Below, piece after piece: positions 1 to 13,479 of a DNA stretch of 64,000 nt; position 1 is the first letter of the stretch, and each line of letters begins with the position of its first letter. The translations under genes and the position numbers were made by a program. The notes below the pieces were generated by a model that searched no databases, had not been told where the DNA came from, and saw only the letters and a program-made list of their open reading frames with translations. Source of the stretch: Tenrec ecaudatus (Eukaryota > Chordata > Mammalia > Afrosoricida > Tenrecidae); the NCBI RefSeq assembly GCF_050624435.1, contig NC_134541.1, positions 5,901,983-5,965,982 of the forward strand, read 5' to 3'.

Positions 1-3000
1 CTGTTGGTCCCATTGTTTTTCCTCCAGATTGTTCATCCAGCCTATCTTACTTAGAAAGACCTGTGGAGATAATAACATGCACAAAAAAAGACAGAGCAAA
101 ACCAAACAATAATATTCAATAAAACAACAACAAACCACTGACAAAGAACAAAACAAAGCACAACAAGAAAGAAAAGTTTGTAGTTAGTTCAAGGACTGTT
201 TGTTGGCCTTTAGGAGTGTTTTCCTGTCCTGTCTGTTGGGGCCCCACGCCCTGGCCCCAAAGTCCACCTTCAACATTCCCTGGGGATCTTGCTACTCCAT
301 TCCCTTGCTGTTCCGCTGCACTCCCCCAGTGCTTTGCCTCAGTGTGGTGGGATCAGGTCGGGCGCAATTCCCACACTGTGTCTCCAGTGTTGTCCCCTGC
401 AGGGCCCATGGGTCAGTGAAGGACGTCATATCTCATAGTGGGGCCGGCCATGTGGTCCTCTCTGTGGACTGACTGCTCTAATTGGGGTGATTGTTCTCAA
501 GGCCTGGTGGGCCAGGATGTGGTCCACTCTCTCCTATTCCCCCTTCATCTGCTCCCGTGTGCTCTGATCAGATATGTCCCTCTCCCAGAGCTTCAGATTC
601 AATGCTGTTCTTTGAAATAAATTCTTCTGGGGGGAGGGGCAGGCGTCTGCTTACTATTTGGAACTAGGGCGAGCCCACCAGACTTTCTGTTGGTTCCCTA
701 CTCCACGCCCGCCAGAATGTTGCATTCACACCTTGGGGCACTGGGTTGAAGTCTGGTCCCTCATTCCCTGTGGAGATATAAACAATACCCTCCCCTTGGG
801 TGGGTTAAAGCCCCATATCCCCGCTACCCATTTCTTCCTTATTTTCATCGTTTTTAAAAAAATTTCCCCACCTCCTCCCCAGTTGTCTACCGTGTGCATC
901 CGTGGATTTGATATGGTCTCTGCCATACTACACGGTCCTCACCCCAAGAATGCTTGTATACAGCTTTTTTCCTATGCCTCTTTTGCATTTTTTTAAATGC
1001 TTTTCTCAGCGGGCTCATGTTGTACTTGTCCTTTTGTGCCTGACTTGCTTTGCTTAGCATGACTTCCTCCAGTTCTTCCCATGCTGCTATGTGTTTCATA
1101 CGTTCATCACTTCTTTTTAGCGATGCGTAGTATTCCACTGTATGTATATACCACAGTTGTTGGTTTTTTTATATACCACAGTTTTTTAATCCAATCATCA
1201 GTTGATGGAAATGTGGGTTGCTTCCAACTCCTTGCAATTGTGAACTGTGCCGCAATGAACACTGGAGCACAGATGTCTGACCTTGATTTGTTCTTGCCTC
1301 TTCTGGGTATGTGCCCAGGAGGGGGAATGCTGGGTCATATGGTAACTGGATTTCCATCTGTTTTAGATATCACCAGATTGATTTCCATAGTGGCTGTACA
1401 TACTTACAAGTCCACGAGCAGAGGATGAGAGTTCCCGTCTCCCCACAGCGCCTCCAACACTTGTTGCTTTCTGATTTTTTGAATTGGGCTACCTTTGTGG
1501 ATGTTAGGTGGTACCTCATTGTTGTTTAATTTGCATTTCTTTTATGGCTAAAGATCAGGAACATTTTTTCATATGTTTGTTAGCCATTCGGATTTCTGCC
1601 CATGTGAAACTTCTGTTCAAGTCCTTTGCCCACCTCTCAAGTGGGCAAGTTGTTTTATTTTTTTGGAAGCTAGCAGTGTATTATAGATTTTAGTAATAAG
1701 GCCTTTGTCTGATGTGTCATTGCTAAAGATGTTTTCCCAGTCCGTGGACTCTCTTGGTGAATTCTTTTGATGTACACAGGTGTTTTATATTCAGTATATC
1801 CCATTTGTCAATTTGTGCCTCCTCAGTGTTTGTGTCCTTCCCTATTTCCGATAGCCCATGTATTCCCTGTGCCAAAGTTCTCAAATTGGTCCCTATTCCC
1901 CCATTGATGGCCCGAATAGTTTGGGGTTTAACTTCAAGGTCTGTGATCCACCTTGAGTTTATTCTTCTGCATTGAGTGAGATAAGGGCCTTTTGCATTTT
2001 TCTGTAGGTATATATCCATTCTTTCCAGCACCACTTGTTAAAGAGGGCATCTGCTTCCCATTTGATATTTTTGGGGCCCTTATCAAAGTTCAGTTGTCTA
2101 CATGTTGATGATTTTATTTCTGGGTTTTCAGTTCTTTTCCATTGGTCTGAGTATCTGTCGTTGTACCAATACCATGAGGTTTTGACAACTGTGGCTGTAT
2201 AGTATGTGCTAAAGTCAGGTAAAGCAAGCCCTCCCACTGTGTCCTTCTTCTTGAGCAGTTCTCTGCTAATTCTGGGCTTCTTCCCTCTCCATATGAAGTT
2301 GGTAATCAGTTTTTCCATTTCTCTGATGAAAGATGAGGGTACTTGTATCTGGATTGCATTAAACTTATATAGTGCCTTTGGCAGAACTGACATATTTACT
2401 ACATTGAGTCTTCCAATCCATGAGCATGGGATATTCTTCCATTTGTTGAGGTCGGTCTTGGTTTCTTGTAATAGTCTTCTCTAGTTTCCCCCATATAGTT
2501 CTTTTGTTTTTTTAGTCAGGTATATCCCTAGATATTTCAAGTTGTATTTGGCTATTGTGATGGGTACCACCTTTTTGATCTCCTCTTCTGTGGTCTTATC
2601 TGATGTGTATAACAGTCCGATGGACTTCTGTTTGTCAATCTTGTATCCTGCAATCTGCCAAACTCCTCTATTCCTTCCAGTACTCCCCTTAAGGTACTTT
2701 TTGGGATTTTCCATATATAAAATCATATCATCTGCAAATAATGATAGTTTCACCTCTGCCTTCCCCAGACTAATACCTTTGATGTCTCTTATTTGCCTTA
2801 TGTTGTTAGCTAAAACCTCCAGCACGATATTAAATAACAGTGGGGACAAGGAGCATCCTTGTCTGGTCCCCTTTTTCAGTGGGATTGTGTTAGTCTTTTC
2901 TCCATTGACTACCACGTTGGCTGTTGATTTTTCATATATAGCTTGTATTGTCTCAAGGAACTTTCCTTCCATTCCTATCTTCTCAAGTCTCTTAAACAGG

Positions 3001-4335
3001 AATTGGTGTTGGATGTTGTCAACTGTTTTTCTCCATCTATCAGTATTATCTTGTGGTTCGTAAAGTTTTTCGCATCAATGTGACAAATAATACTAACGGT
3101 CTTTCCTATGGTGAACCATCCCTGCATCCCTGGTATGAATCCCACTTGGTCATGGTGAATTATTTGTTTTATATACTTTTGTATTCTGTTGGCTAGTGTT
3201 TTGTTAAGGATTTTTGCATCAATGTTCATTAGGTATATTGGTCTGTCACTTCTTGATTCTCGTGGAATCCTTTGCTGGTTTTGGTATCAGAGTTAAACTA
3301 GCTTCAAAGAAGGAGTTCAGGGGTTTGCCATCTTTTTCTTTGTTCTGGAAGAGTTTGTGTAGGATTGGTGTTAGTTCTTCCTTAAATGCTTGGTAGAGTT
3401 CTCCTGTGAAGCCATCTGGTCCAGGGGATTTTTTTTGTTGGTAATCCCTCGATAACCTTTTCTATTTCTTCTATTGCTATAGGTCTGTTGAGATTCTTGA
3501 CATCCACTGAGGATAGTCTAGGAAGGGATTGTTTTTCCAAGAATTTGTCCATGTATTCCAAATTGTTGAATTCATTGGAGTACGATCCTTCATAGTACTG
3601 TGTAACTATCCTTTTGATTTCATTAGGGTCTGTTGTAATGACCCCTCTTTCATCCCTTATTCTTGCTACTAAAACTTGTTCCCTCCTTTCTTTGGTTACG
3701 TTTGCCAGTGTTCTATCGATTCTGTTTATCCTTTCAAAGAACCAACTTTTAGCAGTATTAATTTTTTCCATAGTTTTCTTATTTTCCCTCTCCTGAATCT
3801 CAGACCTGATTTTTCTATTTTCTTTTATTTTGCTATTAGTAGGATTGTCCTGCTGACACTGCTCTCGTTGTTGTAAATTTTGTGCCAGCATATCAATCAT
3901 GAGTCTCTCTTCCTTTTTCAGGTGTGCATCTATTGCTATGAAACATCCTCTGATGACTGCCTTTACTGTGTCCCATAAGTTTTGGTTTGTCATGTGTACT
4001 CATTCTCATTGGTTTCAAGAAATTTCCTAATTTCATCTCTGATCTGCGTCAGTACGCACTCCTTTTGCAGAAGAGTTATTCATCCTCCAATTGTTTGCTC
4101 TTGTTTTCTTTGTCTTCCTTTGTTGATTTCCAGGCTTATGGCACAATGGTCAGAGAGAGAGGTCTGTATTATTTCAATGTACTTAAATTTATGTAGATCT
4201 TCCTTATGCCCTAGCATGTGGTCTATCTTCCAATATTAGGATTGCAACCCCTGCTTTTTTTGGGGATTGCTGTTTGCTTGGTAGGACCTTCTCCAGCCTT
4301 TGGTTCTCAGCCTATTTTTGTCCAGTTGAAACTCC
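1..4335 (-). mobile_element. L1 LINE, 5'-truncated and dead: ORF2 plus start of long 3' UTR
   Basis: Read on the minus strand, about 4330 down to 890 encodes pieces of L1 ORF2 in several frames, including the reverse-transcriptase core at 2972-2481 and the C-terminal part ending near 890. From about 890 to 1 follows the 3' UTR, matching the 3'-UTR copies at 37.4, 52.9 and 62.3 kb in reverse complement. Frameshifts and stops separate the ORF2 blocks, and sequence is missing near 4240, so this copy cannot be active. It continues past the left edge. It anchors the identity of all the ORF-less 3'-UTR fragments elsewhere in the window, because here the same 3' UTR is joined to L1 ORF2. Confidence 0.9.
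2481..2972 (-). pseudogene. L1 ORF2 reverse-transcriptase core fragment
   Basis: An open stretch of 163 residues contains the RT signature FADDMILYM preceded by a KGTRQGCSLSPLLFN block. These are the fingers/palm motifs of non-LTR reverse transcriptases, where the two aspartates bind catalytic metal. Adjoining pieces lie at 3993-3382 (N-terminal side of RT, with coiled-coil-like charged residues), 3229-2975, 2393-1959 and 2034-1723 (post-RT region), and 1138-887 (C-terminus, beginning MEYYASLKR). The pieces are out of frame with each other, so this is a relic of one ORF2, not a set of genes. Confidence 0.88.
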
Positions 4336-4631
4336 AGAGAACTCAAGATGATTGAGGGCAATGTAAGAGGACAGGATCCCTGGGGAGAGGCCTGGGTTTA
4401 GAACCCACAATAAAGGATCCAACAGCATCTAATTGCTTCTCCATCCCACAGGTCCTGGGTACCTGAAAGCAAGAGAGGCTTACCTGAGTGGAGCATGACA
4501 GCATCACTCCACAGTCAGCATAGATACACCTAGAGATGAAATAACTTCCAGCTGACCCTGTGGCAGTATTTCCAGGCAGCCACTACACTGAGTGGGATCA
4601 TTCAGTGTGCTGGTCCTTACACCCTGCGAGA
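4336..4631. other. Unassigned flank upstream of pseudogene exon
   Basis: Single-copy-looking sequence between the L1 and the first recognisable exon of the KRAB zinc-finger pseudogene. I see no coding signal or named repeat. It is probably intron or 5' flank of that locus. Confidence 0.4.
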
Positions 4632-4698
4632 GAAGGTCTGGAAGACGTTGGCAAGAAGAAACAGGAAGATATGGACGTCATGAAGATAGACTCAAATG
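4632..4698 (+). pseudogene. First coding exon of the KRAB-ZNF pseudogene
   Basis: The ATG at 4671 lies in a strong context (G at -3, G at +4) and gives MDVMKIDSN plus one base before a GTGAGAG donor at 4699. The intact gene has the same 28-nt coding portion, reading MDTMKKLTE. The upstream exon edge is uncertain; the AG at about 4630 is a candidate acceptor. Confidence 0.7.
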
Positions 4699-4837
4699 GT
4701 GAGAGTTGTTAAGAGAGGACCTAGGCTCCAGATTCAGGTGAGAACCCTTTAGGGGCCACAGCTGAGTAAAATTTTCTGGTCTTTCTTCCAATAATCAGAG
4801 CTATTGACAGAATAATTGTGGGTATTCCTTCCTTTAG

Positions 4838-4896
4838 GTTTGTCTTCTAATGATAATGACTGTCCCCAAGAGAAAAAGCAGAAACCCCAAATACTG
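4838..4896 (+). pseudogene. Second coding exon of the KRAB-ZNF pseudogene
   Basis: A 59-nt exon between a CCTTTAG acceptor and a GTGAGT donor. It reads (G)LSSNDNDCPQEKKQKPQIL in the phase set by the previous exon. Its partner in the intact gene (36739-36806) is 68 nt, longer by three codons because of a CAG run. Still open here. Confidence 0.78.
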
Positions 4897-5149
4897 GTGA
4901 GTTGGAATCAGCTAATTTTCCTAACTGCAGTTTAATTCTAGAAAATAGGCCTATCTTCTCTGTCTTACCATAAGGCAAACACCATTTACTCATGTTATGC
5001 CTGCGTGTCCTATTAATCATTTTTGCATTTTATTTTTGTTGTTGGCAAATATACCAAAGATTAATATTAGGAATGCAGGGACTTTTAATTAGAAATATTT
5101 TTTATAAACGGAGATTATTTACATTTTTTATATACAACTAAAATACAAA

Positions 5150-5345
5150 AAAAACCCATATCACTGCCATTGAGTTGATTGTTCATAGGGATCTGATAGG
5201 ACAAAGGTGAACTGCCCTTGTAGATTTCTGAGACTATAAATCTGTAAGAGATTCCAAAGTCTCATGGTCCTCCCTCAGAGTGACTAATGGCTTTAAATTA
5301 CTGACCTTGCAGCAGTTACCCACTTCACCTCCAGAGGCCCTTATA
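5150..5345 (-). repeat. AfroSINE (tRNA-derived SINE), minus orientation
   Basis: Reverse complement shows the family hallmarks: gain of a 'ggtcagtaattt' segment, a 'tctcagaaatct' block, then 'gtcctatcagatccctatgaacaatcaactcaatggc'-like 3' region in diverged form. Divergence is high. Confidence 0.7.
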
Positions 5346-6132
5346 ATCCTCTATGCATGTGTGTAAATGATGTCTAAGGATGACATTTTTGTTTTTTGTT
5401 TTAAGATTAGTCAAGTGCAGTAGTGAAGGGGGGCTAGACAAATAGGTCTACCAGTAATTAACTGTAAGCAATCGTAGTGAGATCTCACTACCTTCGGACC
5501 AGCTGATGACATCTTATATACTTAGGTTCCTTTTTTTCCTTTTAATTGCTTTATTGGGGGTTCATACAGCTCTTACCACAATCCATACATATATCCATTG
5601 TGTCAAGCATTATTTGTACATTTTTTGCCCTTATTTTCAAAACATCTTCTCTCCACCTGAGCCCTTGGTATCAGCTCCTCTTTTTTCCCCTCTCTCCCTC
5701 TCCAACTCTTGATAATTTTTAAATTATTATCACTGTTGCATGTCACCCTGTCCGATGTCTCCCTTCACCCATGTTTCTGTTGTCCATCCCCTGGGAAGGT
5801 GTTATATGTAGATCATTGTGATCTGTTCCCCTTTCTTTCCCCCATCTTCCCTTTACCCTCCTGGTATCACTACTCTTATTGGTCCTGAAGAGTGTATCTG
5901 TCCTGGATCCCCTGTGTTTCCAGCTCTTATCTATCCCAGTGTACATGCTCTTGCCTCTGTAAGGTAGAATTGGGTCATGATAGTGTGGGGTAGGAAGCAT
6001 TAAAGAACTAGAAGAAAGTTGTATGTTTCATTGGTGCTATAGTGTACCCTGAATGGCTAGTCTCTTCCTTGTGCCTTTCTGTAAGGGGATGTCCAATTGT
6101 CTACAGATGGGTTTGGATCTCCACTCTCCACT

Positions 6133-6147
6133 CCCCTTCATTCATAT
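6133..6147 (+). repeat. Left target-site duplication of RPS20 retrocopy
   Basis: CCCCTTCATTCATAT, repeated exactly at 6669-6683. A 15-bp direct repeat flanking a sequence with a short poly-T is the mark of L1-mediated retrotransposition. Confidence 0.93.
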
Positions 6148-6668
<521 letters not shown>

Positions 6669-6683
6669 CCCCTTCATTCATAT
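6669..6683 (+). repeat. Right target-site duplication of RPS20 retrocopy
   Basis: Second copy of CCCCTTCATTCATAT. The L1 3'-UTR sequence resumes directly after it. Confidence 0.93.
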
Positions 6684-7639
6684 TGATATGAATTTTTGTT
6701 CTGGGTCTTTGATGCCTGATACTTGATCCCATGGACACCTCATGATCACACATGCTGCTGTGCTTCTCCATATGGACTTTGTTGTTGCTCAGCTAGATAA
6801 CTGTTTGTTTATCTTCAAGTCTTTAAAACCCCAGATACTATATCTTGTGATAGCCGGACACCATCAGCTTTCTTCAGCACATTTGCACCCAGCTAATGTG
6901 TCAGGAAGGTGAGCATCACGGAATGCCAGGGTATTAGAACCGAATGTTCTTGCATTGATGGAGTACTTGAGTAGAGGCCCAATGTTCATCTGCCACCTTT
7001 ATACTTAACATACAAATATATGTACATAGATCTATTTCCCTATTGTTGTATATAAATATATTTACATGAACATACCAGTAGTTATACCTCTATAAATGTT
7101 GTTTTCCTCCTAGTTCTTTCTTCTATTATTTTTTACTTTCCTCTTGCCCCACTATCATGCTTAACCTTCATTCCAGTCTCATAAATTCCTCTGGGTTACA
7201 TTGCCCTTGATCAAGCCCTTCTCACCATTCATTTTAGATTACTTGTTCCATTGTCCCTGGGTTTGTTAACACCCACTTTCTTTCTCCCTCCTCTCCCATG
7301 CCCACGTCCCCCCCGGAATGGTCAGTCCTGTTGTTTTTTCCTCTGAATTGTTTATCACACCTATCTTATTTAGATAGACATGCAGAGACAATAATAAGTC
7401 CAAAAACATATAGTTGGATTCCTTTTGCCTTTCAATTTTGACCTGTTTAAAGGCAGAAATAGTGTAATAATGATAGATTTTTCAGGTACCATCATCTAGC
7501 TTCCACAGCATCTAAAATGGGCAGTCTTAGTAACAGGAACATGATCCAGCATCAACAAATATAAAATATCCTAATTTCCACTTTCCTCTTCACTTCTGGC
7601 ACCAGCTGCCCACACAGGACTGCTTTTTCTGATTCTCAG

Positions 7640-7810
7640 CAACTCACACCATCACCGAGTCTGTTCCAACCCACAGCAACCCTATGGGGCAAAGAAGAAC
7701 TGCTCCTGTGGACTTCCGGTTCCATCAATCTTTACCAGAGTAGAAATCCTCACCTTGCCTCTCTGACCCTATCCACCTAGAACTAGCTCTGAGCTAATAA
7801 GTTCAAAGGT
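7640..7810 (-). repeat. AfroSINE, minus orientation
   Basis: Contains 'accgagtctgttccaaccca' and 'agcaaccctatggggcaaag', the reverse complement of the AfroSINE 3' end. The A-box-side region lies towards 7800, in diverged form. Confidence 0.72.
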
Positions 7811-8617
7811 ATTGTCTTTCAGATTTCTACTTGGACAAATTCTAGGTTCAAGTTGGAGAGTCCACACAACACCCTCCGTTGCCTGCTGGCTACAAATTTA
7901 GAGGGTCTCTTTTCCCCTCAGGATGTCCTCCTCAAACTTGGTAGCATTTTTTGGGCTCTATGGGAAAACCACATGGAGACTACACCTGACCTCCCCTGGA
8001 TTAAGTAAGGAGAAGGAAAATCCAACTCTGCACTAAAGCAAGGCCAAATCCACCAGGCAGAGGTCACACATGCTTCTACTCTCCATTGCCCTGAACCTGT
8101 TCTGACACCAACCATTCCTCCCAAGGGACCCTACTTCTGTGCTAGGTTTGATGATCTGCAGAAGCCCCTCTGCTCAGCATCCCTAGAAACAATTATGTGA
8201 ACTTGTTCAGATGTAGACTTTTGAGAGTCAGCAGTCAACATCTCCATGTGAAAACCAAGGGTGATTTGCTGATAGGCCACTGCCCTTTTGTTGCTCTTAG
8301 AAGATGTTTGTGATCCGGTTGCCTGATCCAGAGGAAGTTCTTTTAAGCTCAGAGGACAGCTGAGGGCAGCGCACCTGATCCCAGAAGGAGTTCCTACCCA
8401 TCCAGGGGTTGCTCATCTGGTGCTGTGGTTCTGGATCACTTGTGGTCTGCACAGATGTTTTCACAAACCTGGGTACAGGCATGTCCATCATGTGCGAAGA
8501 ACTTACTATGGAAGAAATATATGAAGTTCCTCAGATGCAGATTCTTCAGGGCCCCCAGTGAACTCTGATTGTGAGAGTTGGTGCTGTTTTGCTGCATTGA
8601 TTCCTTATTCATTCTAG
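7811..8617 (+). other. Intron of KRAB-ZNF pseudogene, homologous to 35335-35730 (inverted)
   Basis: Non-repeat intron. Blocks such as those around 8000-8060 and 8300-8610 recur as reverse complement at about 35340-35720 beside the KRAB exon of the intact gene. The duplication therefore included introns. No coding potential is seen. Confidence 0.7.
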
Positions 8618-8929
<312 letters not shown>

Positions 8930-9249
8930 TAGGAGAACCAATTTAGTGGGTTATTTGGATATTTCTAGAAAGTCTCCATAATTGTGCCCGTTGTGTGCTT
9001 TTATTACATATATGAATACATATGCAGCACCCAGAAAGATGCTTGTGTACATGCCATCCAATACATGTTTAGGCTAAACTGTTAAGCAGCATGGTTTGAT
9101 CTTTTCTGTTGGGTCATAAACTATAAAGTACTACCTGGTAATTGCTATGCTGCCTGCAGGGGTTAAATAACAAACTCTGTTAGAGAAGTATCTACAGCCT
9201 CTGAGAAAATGGACTCTTTGCGGAGGAGATTGGTAGTACCAGTGGGAAT

Positions 9250-9440
9250 TTATCTGTAGGAATCCTGGTGGCACTGTAGCTTCAGAATTGTTCTATCTAT
9301 ATAGTCAGCAGTTTAAATCCACCAGCCTTGCTTATGGAGAAAGATGAGGTGATAATACTGCTCCCATAAGTATTTAAAGGCCCAGACACCCTAAATAGTG
9401 TTACTCTGATTATCCATCAATTCTGGCAGTGAGTTCCTGT
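9250..9440 (+). repeat. AfroSINE, plus orientation
   Basis: Starts at 'atcctggtggcactgtagc' (tRNA-like A-box region), continues 'gtcagcagtttaaatccacc' (B-box side) and ends near the CA/GT-rich 3' part. Lies in the last intron of the pseudogene. Confidence 0.8.
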
Positions 9441-9795
9441 TGATAGCAGACAGTCCCACAGAAGCGTTTTCTACTGTGCACCATTCTACCGTGGAGATAT
9501 TAGTGGGTGTGAGCCATCATCTCTTTGGATTGCAGCCTTTAATCACTGCTCTACCTAGAGTCGTGGAAGGATAATTGATAAAAATGGAACATAAGTGAGT
9601 GATTGGTGGGGCACAAATTATATTTGGATATATTTTGAATGATAAACATGAGCATTGGATTGTTGTTAGTTGCCATCAAGAGTATTCCAACTCTTAGTGA
9701 ACACATATGTTCATTGTCTGTCTTAAGAGAAGGCACCACTGCCCATGCAATTCCGCTCATAGCTACTCTAACAGAAAATTCTCTCTGTCCTGCAG

Positions 9796-11615
9796 AACCA
9801 AAGTCAGAAATCAATTCTGATTCCTCCTGCCTCCTAAATTTCCCCTGTCAGCAATTCCTCAGGCAGCATGTGCTTCAGATATTCCCAGACTTGTGGGCAG
9901 AGAATCACTTCCATCCAGGAGAGTCCATCTCAGGGCAGCCAGTGCATTAGGATTCTTATCAGAACTGGAGGAATGAAAACACAGAAGGGCAGGAGAGAGA
10001 AGCCTCCAAACTCTTGCGTGGGAATACAGGGGAGAGAGAGACCTCAAAGGAATGCTCCAGCCGAGCCTGGGGAAGGTCAGCAAGCCGCAGAGAAGGCAAC
10101 ACAGTCGTGGGAATGGATTCCAATTCCACCCAAAGGGGAAAAAACTGTGTGGAAACAGGCAAGGATTTGAAGAGATTAGAAACCTCATGATTTTGAGTAA
10201 TGACTTAAAGACAGAATGAGCCAGACTAGCCTGAAATCAAAGTTCACAAACCAGAGGACCCCTTCCCAGGAGAGGCCACCTTTACACAATGAGTGTTACC
10301 AAGGCCTTACCCAGAAATCCTTTTTCCTTAGTCAACGGAGGGCACATTCAGGTGAGAAACCTTATGTGTGTAAGGAGTGCGGGTGAGCCTTTAGCCAAAA
10401 GTCACATCTCATCAAAAACCAGAGGACACACTCAGGGAAAAAGACATATGCATGCACAGAATGTGCACCGGGATTTTCTTACAAATCAAGTCTCCTCAGA
10501 CATCGCAGGATACATTCAGGGAATGTATCCACACGTGTGTCAGCAGTGTGGGTGAGGCTTTACCCAAAAGTCACATCTCATGAAACATCAGAGGACACAT
10601 TCAGTGGAGAAGCCATATGGAATGACAAAATGTGCACAAGGTTTTTCCTGCAAATCAACTCTCATTGTATACCAGAGGATACACTCAGGGGAGAAACCAC
10701 ATGTGTGTAAAGAATGTGGGCAAGCATTCACTTGTAAATCAGGTCTCATCACACACCTGAGGATACACTCAGGGGAGAAACCACATACGTGTAAGAAATG
10801 TGGACGAGGCTTCCCTTGTAAATCAGGTCTCATCAGACACAAGAGGATACACTCGGGAGAAACCACATCTGTGTAAAGAATGTGGGTGATGCTTTTCTAA
10901 CAAATCAATTCTCATTGCACACCGAAAGATACACTCAGAGGAGAAATCACATGTGAGTAATTATTGTGGGCGAGCCTTTACCTACAATTCATATTGCATC
11001 ATACACCTGAAGATACGCTTGGGAGAAACCACATGTGTGCAAGGAATGCGGGCGAGGTTTCACAAGTAAATCAGGTCTGATCAGATAACTGAGGATACAC
11101 TCAGGGTCTGAGAAACTGCATGTGTGCAAGGAATGTGGGCAAAGTTTTTCATGCAAGTCATATCAACACACCTGAGGATACATTCAGGGGAGAAACCACA
11201 TGTATGTAAGGAATGTGGTGAGGCTTTACCTGCAAATCAGGTCTCATCATACACCTGAGGATACACTAGGGAGAAACTACATGTGTGCAAGGAATATGGG
11301 CAAGGCTTTAGCCATAAGTCAAGTCATCAGACACCAAAAAAAGAGACACTCAGATGAAAAACCTTATGTGTGTTAACAATGTTAGAGTTTTTAGCCTAAA
11401 AACATATTACATACCAGAGGATACACTCAAGGGGAGAAGCCAGGTGTACAAGGAGTGTAGGCTAGGCTTTAGCCAAAAGTCCACTCATCAGACACCAAAA
11501 GAGGCACTCAGGTGAAAAACCTTGTGTGTGTAAGGAATGTTGCTGAGGTTTTATCCAAAAGTCACATCTCATGTACCAGAGGATACACTCAGGGGAGAAA
11601 CCACATGTGGGCAAG
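9796..11615 (+). pseudogene. Finger exon of the pseudogene, 5' part (linker and broken C2H2 array)
   Basis: The acceptor is CCTGCAG at 9789-9795. The linker matches the intact gene (SSCLLNF, QFLRQHVLQIFPDL, NTVVGMD), but TAG at about 9948 truncates it, and TGA follows after LKRLETS near 10190. From about 10290 an array of roughly a dozen C2H2 units with HSGEKP linkers is present. It is scattered over three frames; the longest clean run is 10580-10876 with three good fingers. Several units read ECG-stop, consistent with CGA to TGA decay. At 11601-11615 a finger has lost 13 bp (see findings) directly before the LTR. Confidence 0.85.
11610..11615 (+). repeat. 6-bp target-site duplication, left (GGCAAG)
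   Basis: GGCAAG repeated at 12317-12322. A 6-bp duplication is usual for class II (betaretroviral) integration. Confidence 0.88.
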
Positions 11616-12316
11616 TGTGGGAAACAGAAGGATTTCTCCCAAGTTGTCTCCCCAAATATGTGCCAAACTTAGCTGCTTGTGAATGACTACACTTGGAGAT
11701 CAACAGAAGTAGCTCAGGGTTATCCTCCCTAAGGGTTATCAGCTATCTGGACCAAGCAGACACCACTGTTTATCCCACAACAAATAGGGCCCACTCCCTT
11801 CTGATAAGGATAGTAGTTGTCTGTTTCCCTTGTAGGAGACCCCAGAGGTGAAATCTGCCCTAGGATGACCAAGGTTAGGCTGCCATCATGAATCTAGAGT
11901 CTGCCCATCTGGTCACATGTATACCCCTAGACCTTCCCATTCTTAATGGTCATACCCCTAGCTTATCCCCTTCCTGTCACGCTTATGCCTATCATACATC
12001 CCCTTCCTAAGATGTGTATGCCTATTGTACCACCCCTTCCTGGGAGGTGTGGTTATGCCTCTGAAGGAGATATAACCCTTGGTTGGCAATAAAGTGGGGT
12101 TCTCTCCTGCTCTCGCGGCTGGGCTCTCCCCACGAGGACCACCAAGCGGGGCTGAGGTGAGCATGCTACCATGAATTGTGTCTGACTCCATTATTCTAAT
12201 ACCTCTATCTCATGCTCTCAATGACTTTACTTTACATGCTCTTTACTTATTATCACTGTGCAATTGTACCTACTGGACCTGTGGTGATTTTTTGGGGGGA
12301 CCCTCCTCTCCCCACA
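11616..12316 (+). mobile_element. Solo LTR of a class II (ERV2) family, inside the zinc-finger array
   Basis: A 701-bp element beginning TGTGGGAAAC and ending CTCCCCACA, with perfect GGCAAG duplications. It has an AATAAA poly(A) signal (about 12088) just after a GGATATAACC-type TATA region and the family block GAGGTGAGCATGCTACCATG. It is related to the LTRs at 43860-45535, 45659-46960, 45964-46597 and 49021-49609. No internal retroviral sequence remains, so it is a solo LTR formed by LTR-LTR recombination. Confidence 0.88.
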
Positions 12317-13060
12317 GGCAAGCCTTTACCTGGAAGTCATAGCTCATCAAACATCAATGTACATGCTCACATAAGAAACCTTATCTAAAAAAAAGATAGA
12401 AAGAAAAAAAAACTTTATCTGAGTAAGGAGTGTGGTCCAGGTGTTTTCCAAAAGTCAACTCTCAACATATACCAGAGGACACACTCAGGTGAGCAATCTT
12501 ACAAATGCAGAGAATGTGGTTAAGGTGATTGGTGCAAGGCATTGCTCATTATACATCAGATAATGCACTTGGAGAAGTGGCCTACATTTTCACACAGCAG
12601 AGGTTACACTCAGGAGACAAGCAGCATGTGTGTAAGTGTGGACAAGGGGGTAGCCAAATGTCACATAAAACACCTGAAGATACAGTGAGGTGGGAAACAT
12701 TATGTGGGTCAGGACTTTCTGCCAGGCTTTAGCTCCAAGTCAACTCATCACACATCAGAGATACTATGAAGCCCCAGGTGTAACAAGTGTTTAGTGAGAC
12801 TCGGTGAAATCAAATCTTAGACACCAGAGGACACAGTCAAGAGATGTCATTGGTGGTAGGAGTAGGCAAGCCTTTACGCACCAAATTTTCTTTCCCAGCA
12901 GAGCACACAGGCGAAGTTGCATGTGTGCCAAGTATATGTGGGGAAGCTTTAGCTATAAGCAAAGACTCATTCAACATCAGAAATTCTCTCCAGAGGAGCC
13001 CTCTGTGTCTTTAACTGTAATATGCTCCTTATACACCAGAGGAAGAAGAAGTTTTGTGGG
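12317..13060 (+). pseudogene. Finger exon of the pseudogene, 3' part (relic fingers)
   Basis: Finger-like fragments continue after the LTR: the tail of one finger (GQAFTWKSQLIKHQ-type), then units with HSG-x-K linkers at about 12430, 12510, 12600 and 12930. All are frameshifted, and some have lost Cys or His. Sequence ending ...QHQKFSPEEP near 12990 matches relics at about 27050 next to the intact gene, showing that the ancestral array was longer. Confidence 0.72.
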
Positions 13061-13479
13061 CCAAGGGAATAAATGAATTTGGGACAAAGGCCCACACCAG
13101 TGGACCTCAGAGAAGAGGTCTTTGTGGATAGAATGTGAGATATTTTCAACATAAGTCGTACCTCTTGTACCAGAAGACAGGGGGAGAGATATTGTGAGGA
13201 CAGGATCTATGTAGGGAACTTGATTTCAGTGCCCTTTCTTAGTTGATGTAGGAAGACAAAGTGTTGCCACAACAAACTGGGACTTTACTCACCTCTGAAG
13301 GAATTTAAGGAGAAATCTGGCTGCCTATGCTCTGAATAAAGATTAAGTTGTCAATAGTAACTACACAAGTGTTTGCACATTCTGTAATCAAATGAAATAA
13401 AACTAAAACCTTTAAGTGTTCTAAAATTGCTTTGATTTTTTTCTTTGTACCAGAGTTCTTTCCAACTTTTGGTTCTATC

